Shown here: one piece after another, positions 1-10,280 of the stretch
Numbering within the stretch: position 1 is the stretch's first letter
Layout: every line of letters starts with the position of its first letter
Assembly (NCBI GenBank): GCA_030998225.1
Contig: JAPYXD010000555.1
Span: 2,356,001-2,420,000 of the forward strand
From: Diplolepis rosae
Taxonomy: Eukaryota > Arthropoda > Insecta > Hymenoptera > Diplolepididae
Direction of reading: 5' to 3'
DNA length: 64,000 nt
The notes under the pieces: model-generated
Database searches by the model: none
What the model saw: only the letters and a program-made list of their open reading frames with translations
What the model was told of the DNA's origin: nothing
Translations under genes and position numbers: made by a program

Positions 1-40
1 CTACTACTACTACATACAGACAGACAGACACAGACAGACG
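1..40. repeat. Simple repeat (CTA)n followed by (CAGA)n
   Basis: Short runs of CTA and then CAGA/GACA units open the window. They directly abut a copy of the interspersed repeat called L here, which is a common arrangement for microsatellites seeded at repeat ends. Confidence 0.85.
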
Positions 41-160
41 GTCACTTTCGTACAAATCATTTTTTTTAACTCGTCAGGGGCTCTCTATACATAAAGATTT
101 GATGAAAATTTCGAAAGTACTTCACATAAAACTAATACATTCTCATTTATGATGAAAATT
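41..160 (-). repeat. Fragment of interspersed repeat L
   Basis: The stretch with AAAGATTTGATGAAAATTTC and CATTCTCATTTATGATGA closely matches 41690-41815, in the same orientation on the plus strand. It is therefore a piece of the same family, which also occurs in the opposite orientation at 36490-37555. The family is unclassified and no coding capacity is seen. Confidence 0.7.
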
Positions 161-189
161 TAAAAAATAACTCTTTGATAAAACATCCT

Positions 190-316
190 GACTCTTGAAA
201 TCTAAATCAGTGAACCATTTTTGCGATGCAATCAGTGAAAAGTCACTGAATGGATAGTAAAAAATAGTTCACTGATTTCAGTTTAGTCAAATTTTGATTG
301 TTTTAGATTTAGATAG
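190..316. repeat. Degenerate CAGTGA-type fold-back
   Basis: Contains AATCAGTGA, AAAGTCACTGA and TTCACTGATTT in both orientations, flanked by the degenerate ends GAAATCTAAATCAGTGA and TTTTAGATTTAG. Better copies lie at 43410-43686, 52948-53396 and 60960-61764. Confidence 0.55.
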
Positions 317-1030
317 AATCTTTTTGATTTAAAAACGAAAATTTTGAGGAGCGCAATGAAGATGGTACAAAGAGTTAATTCGTGAAAAAGCCGGATCTGA
401 CTTTGGAAAATGTTGATATTCTTAAAAAAATGAGGATAAATGTAAGCCGTTTGTCAAATGTCAGAAAGCATGATACGTAGCAAATTCATTTCTGATAGTG
501 AATCTACCGGGTTGAGGATTTCATTCACGTTCATTTGCGTTCTGCATTAACTCAGCAAGACGCATTTCTCACACGGTGGACCATGCAAAGATGCTGAGAA
601 AGTGGCCTTGACTTGTAAAGTGGAAAAATTTTATCGGAATTTATTAGCCACGGGAAATCGACCGGGTGGCTCGTAATGACCAAGGCATTACTAATGGGGC
701 GAGAAGCAAAAAGGGCGGAACTGCCTGCCAACGACGAACATCGTAAAATGAACAAAATGCCATCAGGTGTTGCTTCCATAAATCACCATAGCTTGCTGCT
801 TTCTTGATCTTCCTCATACGTAAAAGGATGATCCCAATCCTGATGAATTTCGTTCATTCCTCATCTTCGCCCACATCACTAATTTCCCTGGTGTCATCAA
901 ATTTTTTACTAATGTATTTACATATATATTACAAATTTCAAATGTGTACAGCCTCTTTTCAATATATTGATAAAGTCAGAATTTTCAAAAATGGTATTTG
1001 AGAAACATAAAAAAAGGCAATAAAAGATGC
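317..1030. other. No gene recognised
   Basis: Open frames here are short and resemble nothing known. The base composition is mixed, with a less AT-rich patch around 540-760. No inverted repeat or RNA gene was seen. Confidence 0.5.
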
Positions 1031-1090
1031 TGATTTACGATCAATGAGGGTCAAATATAAAGAAGAAAACTCTTTATAGTGTCAAAATTG

Positions 1091-1140
1091 TTGCGACGTT
1101 TCGTTGGCTATGGGTTTGCCAACCTCATCAGGCTTTATTA
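1091..1140 (-). ncRNA. Hammerhead ribozyme of a Penelope-like element
   Basis: On the minus strand the core CTGATGAG (plus positions 1124-1131) is followed by stem II GGTTGGC / GCCAAC with the loop AAACCCATA, and then GAAACGTC. This is the standard type I hammerhead order: CUGAUGA, stem II, GAAA. It lies about 320 bases downstream of the stop codon of the Penelope-type frame on the same strand. Hammerheads are known in the terminal repeats of Penelope-like retroelements. Stem III is short, as in other such elements. Confidence 0.8.
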
Positions 1141-1455
1141 AATTTAAAAAAAACACCAAATATTAAAATTGTCACACACAAGAAAAATAAACATTAAATT
1201 AACTCAACATCCAGAACATACACAAAATTGTTAAAATTTTACCTTTATAAAAGAAGTTTAACTCATGATGAGTAATGTCGAGAAAATAAAATTATAATAA
1301 AAGTCATGATTTACTTAATAAAATGACGTGATGTCATGGAGTCGACGACACTTTGTCTACTAAATTATTACATTCAAACAGTTAACTTAAAATATTGACA
1401 ACAGTTATTGTAAACACAGAATTTGAAATGTAAACAGACATCAGCTGGAAAGCTA

Positions 1456-2418
1456 TCATGAATTTAATCTATTAAGTAATGAAAAATAAATTCTATTCAA
1501 AGTAAATATGTCTTCTTTTTTATTTATACTAAATTTATTAAATTTTATATGGATCATCTCTGATGTTAATCTTTTTCGATAATCAGAGACATAATCAACA
1601 ATCTTGGTATTTTCCCAATCAAATTCATGGTTGAATTCCAATTGATGTTCACAGACTACGGATTCACTGTTTTTTTTATTTTTGTGTTCATTAATACGAA
1701 TACTTAATGCTCTCTTAGATTCACCAATATAAGTCGCAGTGCAATTTTTACAATTATATTTGTACACAATATTAGTTTGTTCCCATTTTTTTGTGGAGTC
1801 TTTACCTAATTTTATTATTGATTTCAAAGTTTTGTTGACGGCTGGAATAGTTGAAATATTGTATTTTTTAAAAATATTAGACAATTTAGTGAAGTTTGTT
1901 ACGTTGTATGGCAAACATACCTTTGGTTGATGTCTGTATGAGTTTGAACGGTTTTTTTTATTTGGAGAATTTGGAGAGTTGTATTTAATTTTATTCATAC
2001 GGATTTTTATATTTTTATCGATGGAGCTATTTGGATAATCGTTGTTTAATAATATTTGTTTAACAATCTTCAAATTGGCGTTATGAAACGTTTTGTGAGA
2101 TAAAGATATCGCTCGATCAACTAAGTTATAAACAATATTTTTTTTCTGACAAATTGGATGATTGGAAAAGTAATTAATTGTTCTATTTGATGAGGTAGGT
2201 TTTTGAAACCAATTAGAAATAATGTTATTATCTTTTATAATTAATGACACGTCCAGAAAGTTAATTTGATTATTTTGTTGAACTTCAAAGGTGAATTGTA
2301 AGTTCTTATCTTGTGAATTAAAAATGTTTAAAACCAAAGGCATTTTGTAACCCCTGTGCACTGAAAAAAAGTAAAGTAACCACAAAAAATAGTTATGTCG
2401 ATCATATTTTGTTGGCAT
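1456..2418 (-). pseudogene. 5'-truncated Penelope-like retroelement protein with GIY-YIG endonuclease
   Basis: This 320-codon open frame is the C-terminal part of a Penelope-like reverse transcriptase. From about residue 28 it shows the region downstream of the polymerase palm: NFLDVSLI, WFQKPTSS, then NHPICQKKNIVYNLVDRAI. Near residues 213-245 lies a GIY-YIG nuclease with VYKYNCKNC...TYIGESKRALSIRINEHK, the Cys-containing form typical of this group. The palm motifs with the catalytic aspartates are missing, so the copy cannot polymerise. The break near 2350 coincides with a CACTGAAAAAA end of a MITE, and the first ~27 codons are probably foreign. The reading frame is otherwise intact to its stop, so the copy may be fairly young. 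The 3' untranslated part contains the hammerhead at 1091-1140. Confidence 0.88.
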
Positions 2419-2509
2419 TACTAAAATTTAGTTGCAATTGCGAGAAAAATAGTTGGTGTAACAAGAATATTTATTTTTTTTAAATAAGTTATTTTGTTGA
2501 AAGCTTTGG
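2359..2509. repeat. MITE end (CACTGAAAAAAAG)
   Basis: CACTGAAAAAAAGTAAAGTA, followed by further A-rich sequence with AATAGTTATG, resembles the terminus of the TA-flanked fold-back at 28226-29800. Only one end is recognisable. Confidence 0.35.
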
Positions 2510-2875
2510 TTAAGTGATGCATGTGATAGTTGAGAAAAGTAGTAAGTTCATGTGAACAACTTGGTTTAGTTTCTACATGTTTACGCCTAAAATAGATAAA
2601 ATTCTGTATTCAAAATTTGGGGATTGGTAAAGAAAGTAAAATCGGACGTAGATAGACTACTTTTAGTTTAACATTAAAAGCAAATTTTCCAATACATTAT
2701 GTTAAAATTGAACTTTTTTAATTTTTCAAACCAAAAGTAGTCTATCTACGTCCGCTTTTATCTTCTCTACCATTTACCAAAATTTGGCAACAAAATTTTA
2801 TGAATTTTGGACAAAATATGTAGAAACCTAAAATCAATAAAATTTGCTAATTTCCTAAGTATCACATGCCCTTAA
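2510..2875. mobile_element. TTAA fold-back, family A copy 1
   Basis: Bounded by TTAA at 2510-2513 and 2872-2875. The right end reads TTTCCTAAGTATCACATGCC CTTAA and the left end is its degenerate inverse. The inner arms carry GACGTAGATAGACTACTTTT and its inverse around a short loop. About 366 bp with no coding potential. Family A has full or partial copies at 5346, 9199, 21886, 26957, 52838, 56993 and 60933. Confidence 0.85.
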
Positions 2876-3562
2876 GACATTCAAATAATTTTATTGTACT
2901 GACAAAATATACAACCGCGCATGCATCGAATTTTTTTCACATAACGCGTGTAGAAATTTCTCTATTTGACCATTCTAGAAGTTAGATTTTTTTAGAATCC
3001 TGATCAGAGTTTCTCGTTTATAGAAAAAACTGAATTTTGGTATATCTATTACCGTCATTGTAATTTGTCGAAATTCAATAATTTTAAATTATTTAACCTT
3101 CTTTTATTCGAGCAATAAATGAATAAAATGAAATAAAATTGTTTAAAACATAATTTTTAGCATATATAGAATGAAATTTAAACAATATTATCAACGGTGG
3201 ATTTCTATTCAGAACCTCTTCCAAAATTTCTAGACTGGAAGCGATACCCCCGTAACTATACAAAACAAATTTGTTACCCCTATAAAATTGTTTAATTGGA
3301 AAACCAAGCGGTTTAACAAAAAAATTCGATTGGCCTGATAAAACTTTTTGTCAGGAGACAACCAAATTTTTGATGGCATAGCAAAACAGTTTTCTCAGTC
3401 TATGTAAATTTTGTGTTTTTACTGTTTTTCCCGATGTCCTTCCTTACTGGAAAAATTTGATTGAATTTGACACAAAAACTCAATTTGATACAAAAATACG
3501 ATTAGATTTTATAAGAATTTTATTAAATTGAATTGTTTTTTTTTGGTGTTTTTCTATCAAAT
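2876..3562. other. No gene recognised
   Basis: Strongly AT-rich, without open frames of note or paired arms. Nothing identifiable. Confidence 0.5.
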
Positions 3563-4325
3563 TTAAGGCCGTGTCTTATTTATTCGATCCCTGTCTTACC
3601 GACACTTTTTCTTCTCCCTTTGCATTTCTACATTAATTGAGATATCGAGTTTAAACTCTGAATAATTAAGTAAAATGCAGTAAAGAACGTTTATCTGGTC
3701 AAAAATGTTCATAATTATACACTGAGAAAAAATATTTGATTGAATCAAAGAAAATAATTTGTTTAAACGACTTTCTTTGATTTAAAGCAATGATTCGTTG
3801 AAATGAAATAAAATTTGTTTGATTCAAACAAAATATCATGGGAACAAATAAATATTTGTTCGAATCAAATAAATTTCTGCTTTAAATCAAACAAATTATA
3901 TCTTTGACCATATATCAATGCATTAATTTCTTTGTTTTGAAGAAAAATTAATTTGATTCAAACAAATATTTATTTGGTTCAAAAATATTTTGTTTGAATC
4001 AAACAAATTTTATTTCATTTAAACAAATCATTTCTTTAAACCAAAGAAAGTCGTTCAAACAAATTATTTTCTTTGATTCAATCAAATATTTTTTCTCAGT
4101 GTATTAAACAATATTTTTAAATTAAAATTCTTTAAATTTAAAAAAAAATATTTTTGGAATTTTTTTTACATAATTTTATATATTTAGGAAAAGATAAACG
4201 CTCCTTAGTGTTTCTTACCCAATTACTCAAAGTTTCAACTCAATATCTCAATTAATATGAAAATGCGAAGGACAAACGAAAAGTGTCGGTAAGGTAGGGA
4301 TCGGATAAGTAGAACATGGCCTTAA
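3563..4325. mobile_element. TTAA fold-back, family F, interrupted by a MITE
   Basis: TTAA at 3563-3566 and 4322-4325. The left arm (AAGGCCGTGTCTTATTTATT, CGATCCCTGTCTTACCGACAC, ATTAATTGAGATATCGAGTT) pairs over about 140 bp with the right arm (TGTCGGTAAGGTAGGGATCG and so on). The loop is occupied by the separate CACTGAG element at 3720-4101. No protein is encoded. Confidence 0.8.
3720..4101. mobile_element. CACTGAGAAAAAATA fold-back MITE, TA target
   Basis: A near-perfect palindrome of 382 bp. The ends CACTGAGAAAAAATATTTGA and its inverse are flanked by TA at 3718-3719 and 4102-4103. The interior is built from TTTGATTCAAACAAA-like units. It sits inside element F. A diverged sister is at 51327-51704. 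Confidence 0.9.
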
Positions 4326-4749
4326 TTCAATTTTTTTAAAAAGGTTACAACGACTCTCACATGATATTGTAGGTGAAGGGATTAATTCATAAATTAATAT
4401 TTTTTTATTGAAACAAATGACATCATAAAGTAAATATCAGTTATTGCTATAACTAAAGAATTGTAAGTTAAAAAGATGAATATTTTTCTGTTTAGTTATA
4501 TTATTAAAAAATTGATAGTAGAAAAGCTTTTAGAAATGTTTTAAAAGTAAACAGAGTTGATAAATAAAATTGAACGCGGAACGTGGCAGCATTACTATAT
4601 ACTGTACATAGAAGGAGTGAGGAGGTTTTGCTTATCAGTGCAGGGTTCGCACACTTGCTACCGCTTCGATCAATCTTTCCTAGCAGAGGCACTCGGATTC
4701 GGATAGTGCTGCAAGCTCTCAGTGGTCTCTTCTTCCACGCATGCCACGA
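4326..4749. other. Unique DNA upstream of the tRNA gene
   Basis: AT-rich to about 4565, then a less AT-rich unique stretch (4570-4749) leading directly into the tRNA gene. Frames reading through the tRNA are accidental. Confidence 0.6.
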
Positions 4750-4820
4750 GCACCGCTGGTGTAGTGGTATCATGCAAGATTCCCATTCTTGCGACCCGGG
4801 TTCGATTCCCGGGCGGTGCA
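4750..4820 (+). tRNA. tRNA-Gly (anticodon CCC)
   Basis: Acceptor stem GCACCGC (4750-4756) pairs perfectly with GCGGTGC (4813-4819), followed by discriminator A. The anticodon stem GCAAGA / TCTTGC encloses the loop TTCCCAT, giving anticodon CCC. The T arm CCCGGGTTCGATTCCCGGG contains the B box GGTTCGATTCC, and the D arm GTGTAGTGGTA serves as A box. There is no intron and no encoded CCA, as usual for eukaryotes. A T6 run follows at once. All arms pair, so this looks like a functional gene and not a tRNA-derived SINE: no A tail or target duplication is seen. Confidence 0.97.
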
Positions 4821-4822
4821 AC

Positions 4823-4828
4823 TTTTTT
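4823..4828 (+). terminator. RNA polymerase III T-run terminator
   Basis: Six T residues two bases after the discriminator base of the tRNA-Gly gene, the normal stop signal for polymerase III. Confidence 0.9.
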
Positions 4829-5045
4829 ATACAACACAATTAAATATCAGTTGAAACTTCATTTATTCTTTCGAAATTGATATGGTAGAAAAATAACTCG
4901 ACTCAATAATTATTTGGGATGTTTAATTGTTTAATACTGTTTTCACGTTGCGAAAAAAAATTTCACGCAAGTCGACTTTTTTTTATTAAGTTTGCTTAAA
5001 AATCTATCGGGTTAAAGAAATAAATTCATAAGGTTCGAATATAAC

Positions 5046-5349
5046 TTAAGGCCATGTGGTAGGGTCTGATGCCACCAATTACATACGACTACTTTATTAA
5101 TAAAATAATAATCTAAATAATTAAAAATAGTATAAGTTGTATTGATCCTCAATTTAAATAAAATGGTACGTTCTTCGAAAAAGCGACTTTTTTTCCAACA
5201 ATAATCTAAATAAACTTTCCGGAGAAGACAGCGATGCAGAAAAATGTAATGCATTACTGTCTTCCCCGGAAAATTTGTCAAAATTATTATTCCAATTATA
5301 AAGCGGTTGTATATAATTGGTCACGTCAGAGCTTACCATACGACCTTAA
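5046..5349. mobile_element. TTAA fold-back, family E
   Basis: TTAA at 5046-5049 and 5346-5349. The arms AAGGCCATGTGGTAGGGTCT and AGCTTACCATACGACCTT are inverted copies, continuing through GACCAATTA(C/T)ATAC. Its loop holds a ~45-base piece (TTGTATTGATCCTCAATTTA) that also occurs in family A copy 2 and beside a hammerhead at 27.4 kb. The right TTAA is shared with the next element. Confidence 0.75.
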
Positions 5350-5709
5350 GGGCATGTGATAGTTCTTTTATGTGATCAGAGAAAAGTCCAGTTTTTACAG
5401 ATTTGAAAATAGTTCAAATTATGAAATTAAATTATGTAAAAAGCTAAGACAGATGCAAAAAGGAGGAGATAGTCTATTTTTAATTTTAATAATGAAAAAA
5501 TTTCATTAAAAGTAGTATAGGTTGTATTGACCCTCAATTTAAATAAAATGGTACATTGTTGGAAAAATTTATTGTAAAATCAATAACTCCGCTTTCATGT
5601 TCTTTACCATTTTCCAAATTTTAGGAAAAAATGTATTTCTATTTCGGACACAAATATGCAGAAACTCCAAACCAATGAAGTTCATTTTCCAAGCATCACG
5701 TGACCCTAA
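5346..5709. mobile_element. TTAA fold-back, family A copy 2
   Basis: Starts TTAAGGGCATGTGATAG at 5346 and ends CAAGCATCACGTGACCCTAA at 5709, a decayed TTAA. It abuts element E with one common TTAA. The loop contains TATAGGTTGTATTGACCCTC, a fragment shared with element E and with 27.4 kb. Confidence 0.75.
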
Positions 5710-6447
5710 TATTTTGATCATATTTTTTACCTGAGTTAATAATATGAAAGTATAGATTTAATTTAATTTAGAATTAGAATACTCGGAAATTTCGAGTTTA
5801 TCTCCGTCTAAAGTACCTAAATATTAATAAAAATTATGAGATTTTTAAAAATTGTGTACGGGATGTACAAAATTAATTTCAATGCATCAAGGAAAAGGTA
5901 AAAATATATTTCTTTAGAAAAATTCGTTTCAGTCAGAATTATTTGTTTATTAATATTTATTTGACATTCAATTTTTTTTAACCTCCCTATAGTTAATATT
6001 TATTTTTTCAGACTATATAGACAAGATATTACGTTCAATGTAACGTATTTATTCGTTTTATGTATGTGTATCAAACTTATTAGACATAAAATGTTTTTAA
6101 GGGGGGATCAATAACGAGATTAAGATTCGAATCTTCGATACCGAGGCTCTGATTCTTTTACATTTCCCGGTGAGATTCTTCCGCCCCATCAATCTTTGGT
6201 GGTATCGAGTGGACTAATCGACGATCGAATCGCGTGAGACGTGTGCATGGTAAGAGTTTGGCACCATGTTAATTATACTCACTGTGTCGCTTCAACAATG
6301 GCGCAATAATTAACGATTACGCACTTTGGTAATTATACACCGGGACTGCTGAGTTATCACCACCGTCTAGTTTGCTACAAAGCTACTTATGTACTGCATG
6401 CAGCGTGGGTGTGCTACAATTACAATCACACTATATATATATATATA
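5710..6447. other. No gene recognised; short (TA)n at 6431-6447
   Basis: AT-rich to 6090, then a mixed-composition unique stretch (6100-6420) without convincing coding frames. A short TA run directly precedes the next MITE. Confidence 0.5.
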
Positions 6448-6716
6448 CACGGAGGGAAACAGTTCAAAAAAATTTACTCGACTTTTAAGCAAACTTGGGG
6501 CCGTATGGACAAGTAGGAGAGGTTACTTAATATTATTGTAATAATTTGTGACATACTATACATTTTAAAACTTTATTCTAGATTTTTAAGTTTATCGGAC
6601 TATGATGCATTCTTTAACATTTTGTACGTCACAAAATGTTACAATAATATAAAATAATCTCCAACTCGTCCATATCTACCAACTTTACTAAAAGTTATGT
6701 AAAGTTTCTCGATCTA

Positions 6717-7467
6717 CAGGGTTTCCCAATAGGGGTGATATGATTTTGAATGTCCCTATCGGGCTCATTTGAACTGAAATTTTTGACGTCTGCTGTCAGT
6801 TGTGATCAGTAAGGTTTGCCATTTAATCATGAGTAGTTTCACGCTTCCACAACGTTTGGAAATTGTCCAATTATTTTATCAAAATTCGAGAAGTTTTGTC
6901 GGTGTTCAAAGAGCATATCGTGCAAAATATGGTGGTCATTCTGCTCCATCCGCGCTCTCAATTCGTCGAATAATCGATAAGTTGGAGAGTGAATTTACTC
7001 TATTGGATACTAAGCCTAAAAATCGTATGCGTACCGCACGTTCTACACAGAATATAGCCGCCGTACCGTGAATTGTCCGTGCCACGCCGATCTCAGGAAT
7101 TGGGCCTGTCCAGGATGACTACCTGGCGTATTTTGCGATTGGATCTTGGCCTGCATCCCTATAAGATGATTCTGGCCCAAGAACTGAAGCCTAATGACCA
7201 TCGTTTGCGTTTGCGTTTGCTTGAAACCAATATCCGAGCCGCTATAGCAGCCATACCACCAGAAATGCTCCACAAAGTCATCGAAAATTGGCTTGAACGC
7301 ATTCGGGTTTGCAAGAAGAGTCTCGGGGGACATTTGGCCGATATATTGTTTAAATCATAAATGGCATAGAATGTCCAATATAATAAAAAAGGTTTCGATC
7401 AATTCCGAATGAATATTCAGTGTTTTTTTTCAATTTCAAAACATATCACCCTTATTGGGAAACCCTT
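6717..7467 (+). mobile_element. Internally deleted Tc1/mariner-type transposon
   Basis: Terminal repeats AGGGTTTCCCAATAGGGGTG (left) and its inverse AAGGGTGATATG-type end (right) are flanked by TA at 6715-6716 and 7468-7469. It encodes a broken transposase described separately. It is inserted within the CACGGAG MITE. Confidence 0.88.
6829..7357 (+). pseudogene. Transposase remnant (IS630/Tc1/mariner superfamily)
   Basis: The N-terminal frame from 6829 (MSSFTLPQRLEIVQLFYQNS) is the first helix-turn-helix. RRIIDKLESEF and TARSTQNIAAV follow, and the frame stops at 7070. A second frame, shifted by one base, resumes at 7073 with SVPRRSQELGLSRMTTWRIL (second helix-turn-helix) and LHPYKMILAQELKPNDH. 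It then jumps to the C-terminal tail IPPEMLHKVIENWLERI and ends at 7360. The whole catalytic DDE/D core is missing. This is a non-autonomous, frameshifted copy of a transposase widespread in insects. The 14127 and 58088 copies belong to related transposons. Confidence 0.9.
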
Positions 7468-7483
7468 TATTTCTCTCCGTGTA

Positions 7484-7935
7484 GATACATGTGAAACGTA
7501 AATATTTTCAAGCTCTTTCTTCTCAAAACTAAACTTTGAATTAATTAAATGGAATTAGGACTTAAAGTGACATCTATTAGGTTTAATTGCAAACACTTTC
7601 GTGAATCGACAATTTTAGATGGTAAATTACCTAAAAGTTTCTAAATTATTTTTGTCACATCCTAATTTCTTATTCCATCACCACTAGATGTTCAAAGGAT
7701 GAATGTTTTTGTTATTTTGGTTCGAGAAATATGTAAAGTGGCTAATATTTAGATGGTAATTTTTTTTCGGCCTTAAAATATGTACCATCTAAATATTAGC
7801 CATTTTACATATTTCACGAACTAAAATAACTAAACATTGAATGTATTTATTTATAGACAATAATTTGAGCATCATCGTATAAATATTATATCAATACAAA
7901 TTTGGTTGTTGAAAAAATGTAAATCACAACATCTA
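7484..7935. repeat. Plain AT-rich DNA with a hairpin (7711-7830)
   Basis: Arms GTTATTTTGGTTCGAGAAAT / ATTTCACGAACTAAAATAAC and GTGGCTAATATTTAGATGGT with its inverse give a stem of about 50 bp, loop near 7770. It may be a small fold-back element. No gene. Confidence 0.6.
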
Positions 7936-8226
7936 CACTGTTAAAAATTTTATTAATAGACTTTAATATACAAGTGGTAAATGAAAATTATTAGATTTGT
8001 ATATCATGAAAAATTAACATACTTTTATATTAAATTTAATAACTTTTCAATCAAAATATATTAAAATTAACAAATATTATTAAAATACAATATATACACA
8101 TGTGTATTAAAATTTAAAACAAAGTTTGTATTTTTTAAGATAAAAATATCTTTAATTTAATATACGTTACTGGAAAATACTTCCATTACATGTAAAGGAA
8201 GTTTAATACGGAAATTTCTAACAGTG
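7936..8226. mobile_element. CACTGTTA MITE, copy 1
   Basis: Begins CACTGTTAAAAATTTTATTA and ends TTTCTAACAGTG. The interior includes AATATACACATGTGTATTAA. Two more copies lie at 31486-32440 (interrupted) and 22954-23127 (reversed fragment). Target duplication is unclear, possibly TA. Confidence 0.75.
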
Positions 8227-8389
8227 ATATGACGTTTTAAAGTTTTTGACATGATTTTGCACATTGTGGCTGATGGTTAATGTTACAAGTATATACTTTC
8301 AGAGAAAGAATAAATTTCTGGGAGATAATGCGCTAATGTATTTTAAAAACTTTTATATCGGATTGAGAGAAACATGTAGTCTAGTCACG

Positions 8390-8971
8390 GTGCTCAAAAA
8401 AAAGGCTATTTTTGTGAATTTTTTGTGAGCATGCTATGAAAGATATATGGATTTGAAATTTTTTAGGTTTGATAAATAAAGTCAAAAAATGTAAGAAAAT
8501 TTTTTTTTCAATTTATATGTACGAAAATCGAAGTTGAATGGAACACCATAAATTAGACGTTGATGGATGCGCGACATGATATCTTGGCAAAGGTTTATCT
8601 GAAACAAAAAAATCAAAGTGTTTTCGATCTAGTACAATAGTGGCTATAAGATGAGCCACGAATATCAATTTTTATGAATAAATAATGATTAATCATTTTA
8701 TGAACAAAATGGCGGCGAAAAAAAGGCATTTTTTGCAATAAAAATTAGTAAAACTCAAAACTTGCCCACGGCTGATGCACATTCTGTAGCTTTGTATGTG
8801 TAGAATATATAGTTTATATTTCATGAGAATCGGTCAACTGGTTTTGAAGAAATTGTGTGGCGCGTCTGTAAAAATGTTGTTTTGAGAAAAACGCGTTTAA
8901 GTTTTTTTTTTATGAAAAATCATAAAAAAATTTTACCTAAAGCTAATCTGCGATGCCTGTACCGTATGAAG
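8390..8971. repeat. Unclassified repeat-like sequence, continues after the next insertion
   Basis: Contains ATGGCGGCGAAAAAAAGGC, GAGAATCGGTCAACTGGTTT and TTTTGAGAAAAACGCG, the style of old interspersed insect repeats. No open frame is convincing. The sequence is interrupted by the element at 8974-10367 and probably resumes at 10370-10460. It has no second copy in this window, so the call rests on appearance only. Confidence 0.3.
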
Positions 8972-9198
8972 TACACGGAGAAAATCCTACACTACCGGTT
9001 ACTTCTTTCTACACGACTCAGTTGTGTAGCTGAAAAAAAATAACACCTACACGACTGAGTAGTGTAGTGGCACGAATCATTCGTTTTTCGGCAGTAACTA
9101 TTCGTGTCAGCCACACGAATGCTGCTACAGTCAAGATTAGTGCCGTCTACACTACTCTGTAGTATTGCTACACGACTGAGTCGTGTGAAAAGAAAATT

Positions 9199-9278
9199 TT
9201 ATGTACTTTAGACACAAACATGTAGAAACCTAAACTCAATAAAATTTGCTAATTTCCTAAGTATGACCTGTCCTTAAC
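9199..9278. repeat. Family A right-end fragment
   Basis: TTATGTACTTTAGACACAAA through TTTCCTAAGTATGACCTGTC CTTAA matches the right end of family A. It lies in the loop of the 8974-10367 element with no left half. Confidence 0.75.
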
Positions 9279-9548
9279 TTGTAAATTCGGATGTGAATCC
9301 GGATATAAATTAGTTATTCTCCTAAATGATAAATGACAAAGTAAATTATCAGCAGATATATTTTAACATCGATCTGAACTTACTTTGTTTGATCTTCTTT
9401 AAAAAAAAAAAGAAGATCAAAAACACATAATTACAACTGTCACTCTAAGAAATTTCCGTTAAGCCAGTCAGAAAAACTGTAGCAGCATTCGTGTGGCTGA
9501 CACGAATAGTTACTGCCGAAAAACGATTGATTCGTGCCACTACACTAC

Positions 9549-10280
9549 CCCGTGCAGAAATTGCCCAACTTGTTCCCAAGTTCCGATCCGGGCCCGATCG
9601 GATTTTCCACATGTGGCCGCAGGGGGGCACATGGTTTGGCCCAGGTCGGAACCACATCGGATTATGATGGACAAGATTATTTTCAAATTTTGTGTTGTGG
9701 TCATGATATTGTAGTGACTATATTAATATTAAAATGCCAAAAGCAAAATGTACATGGTGAGTTCGGAAGCACAGAATCGTTATTGAAATTTCTTACATCC
9801 GCATTATAGATCAAGGTAAGTTAATTCACTAGATTCATTACATAAATCCTAACTTTGTGATGAACTACATTATTACTTGAAATATTTTTTTATTAACTGT
9901 AATTTGAAAAGAAAAGAAAATTATAATTTTAAGTGTAGAACGTTATTGTGTTTCATTATTTTTTATATCATATATTCAATTTTCCAAAGTGAATTGTTTA
10001 GAAAGAAAGTGATTAGTAATATAATTTATTTTAGATTCAAAAGAATCGAATAGTTCTACAGACTATGAAGATGGGCTTGAAGATTATACTGTTTGTATAC
10101 TTTTGATTATACTGTTGCATCACTAATCTGAATTTATGAAAAAAATTAGAAGGGGCCATATCTGAGCCAGATCGGGTAGGCCGTTTCATTTCTGGTCTGG
10201 CGCTAAACAGATTACCCTATCGGGGACACATTTTTCCCGATCGGGGCCCCATCGGCGCCTCACCAAAATTTCTGCACGGG
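9549..10280. mobile_element. Element with CCCGTGCAGAAATT inverted ends
   Basis: CCCGTGCAGAAATT at 9549 and AATTTCTGCACGGG at 10267-10280 are exact inverses. Comparison with the intact left arm of the host fold-back at 9045-9075 shows the empty site, with at most a 2-base duplication (AC). Close to the ends are GC-rich blocks (GATCCGGGCCCGATCGG and CCGATCGGGGCCCCATCGG). No transposase frame is recognised. Confidence 0.7.

Larger units (their letters stand above)
6448..7481. mobile_element. CACGGAGRGAAA fold-back MITE carrying a mariner
   Basis: Ends CACGGAGGGAAA and TTTCTCTCCGTG are flanked by TA (6446-6447, 7482-7483). The arms around 6500-6545 (GTATGGACAAGTAGGAGA) and 6640-6680 are inverted copies. 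The right arm is split by the Tc1/mariner copy at 6717-7467. Another member of this type is at 14390-14601. Confidence 0.8.

Noticed and set aside
4504..4843. Open frames on both strands across 4504-4843
   Set aside because: They read through the tRNA-Gly gene and have no recognisable protein.
9534..9809. 91-codon frame with Gly/Arg/His-rich sequence
   Set aside because: Lies across the left end of the CCCGTGCAG element and has no homologue I recognise; GC-rich ends keep several frames open by chance.
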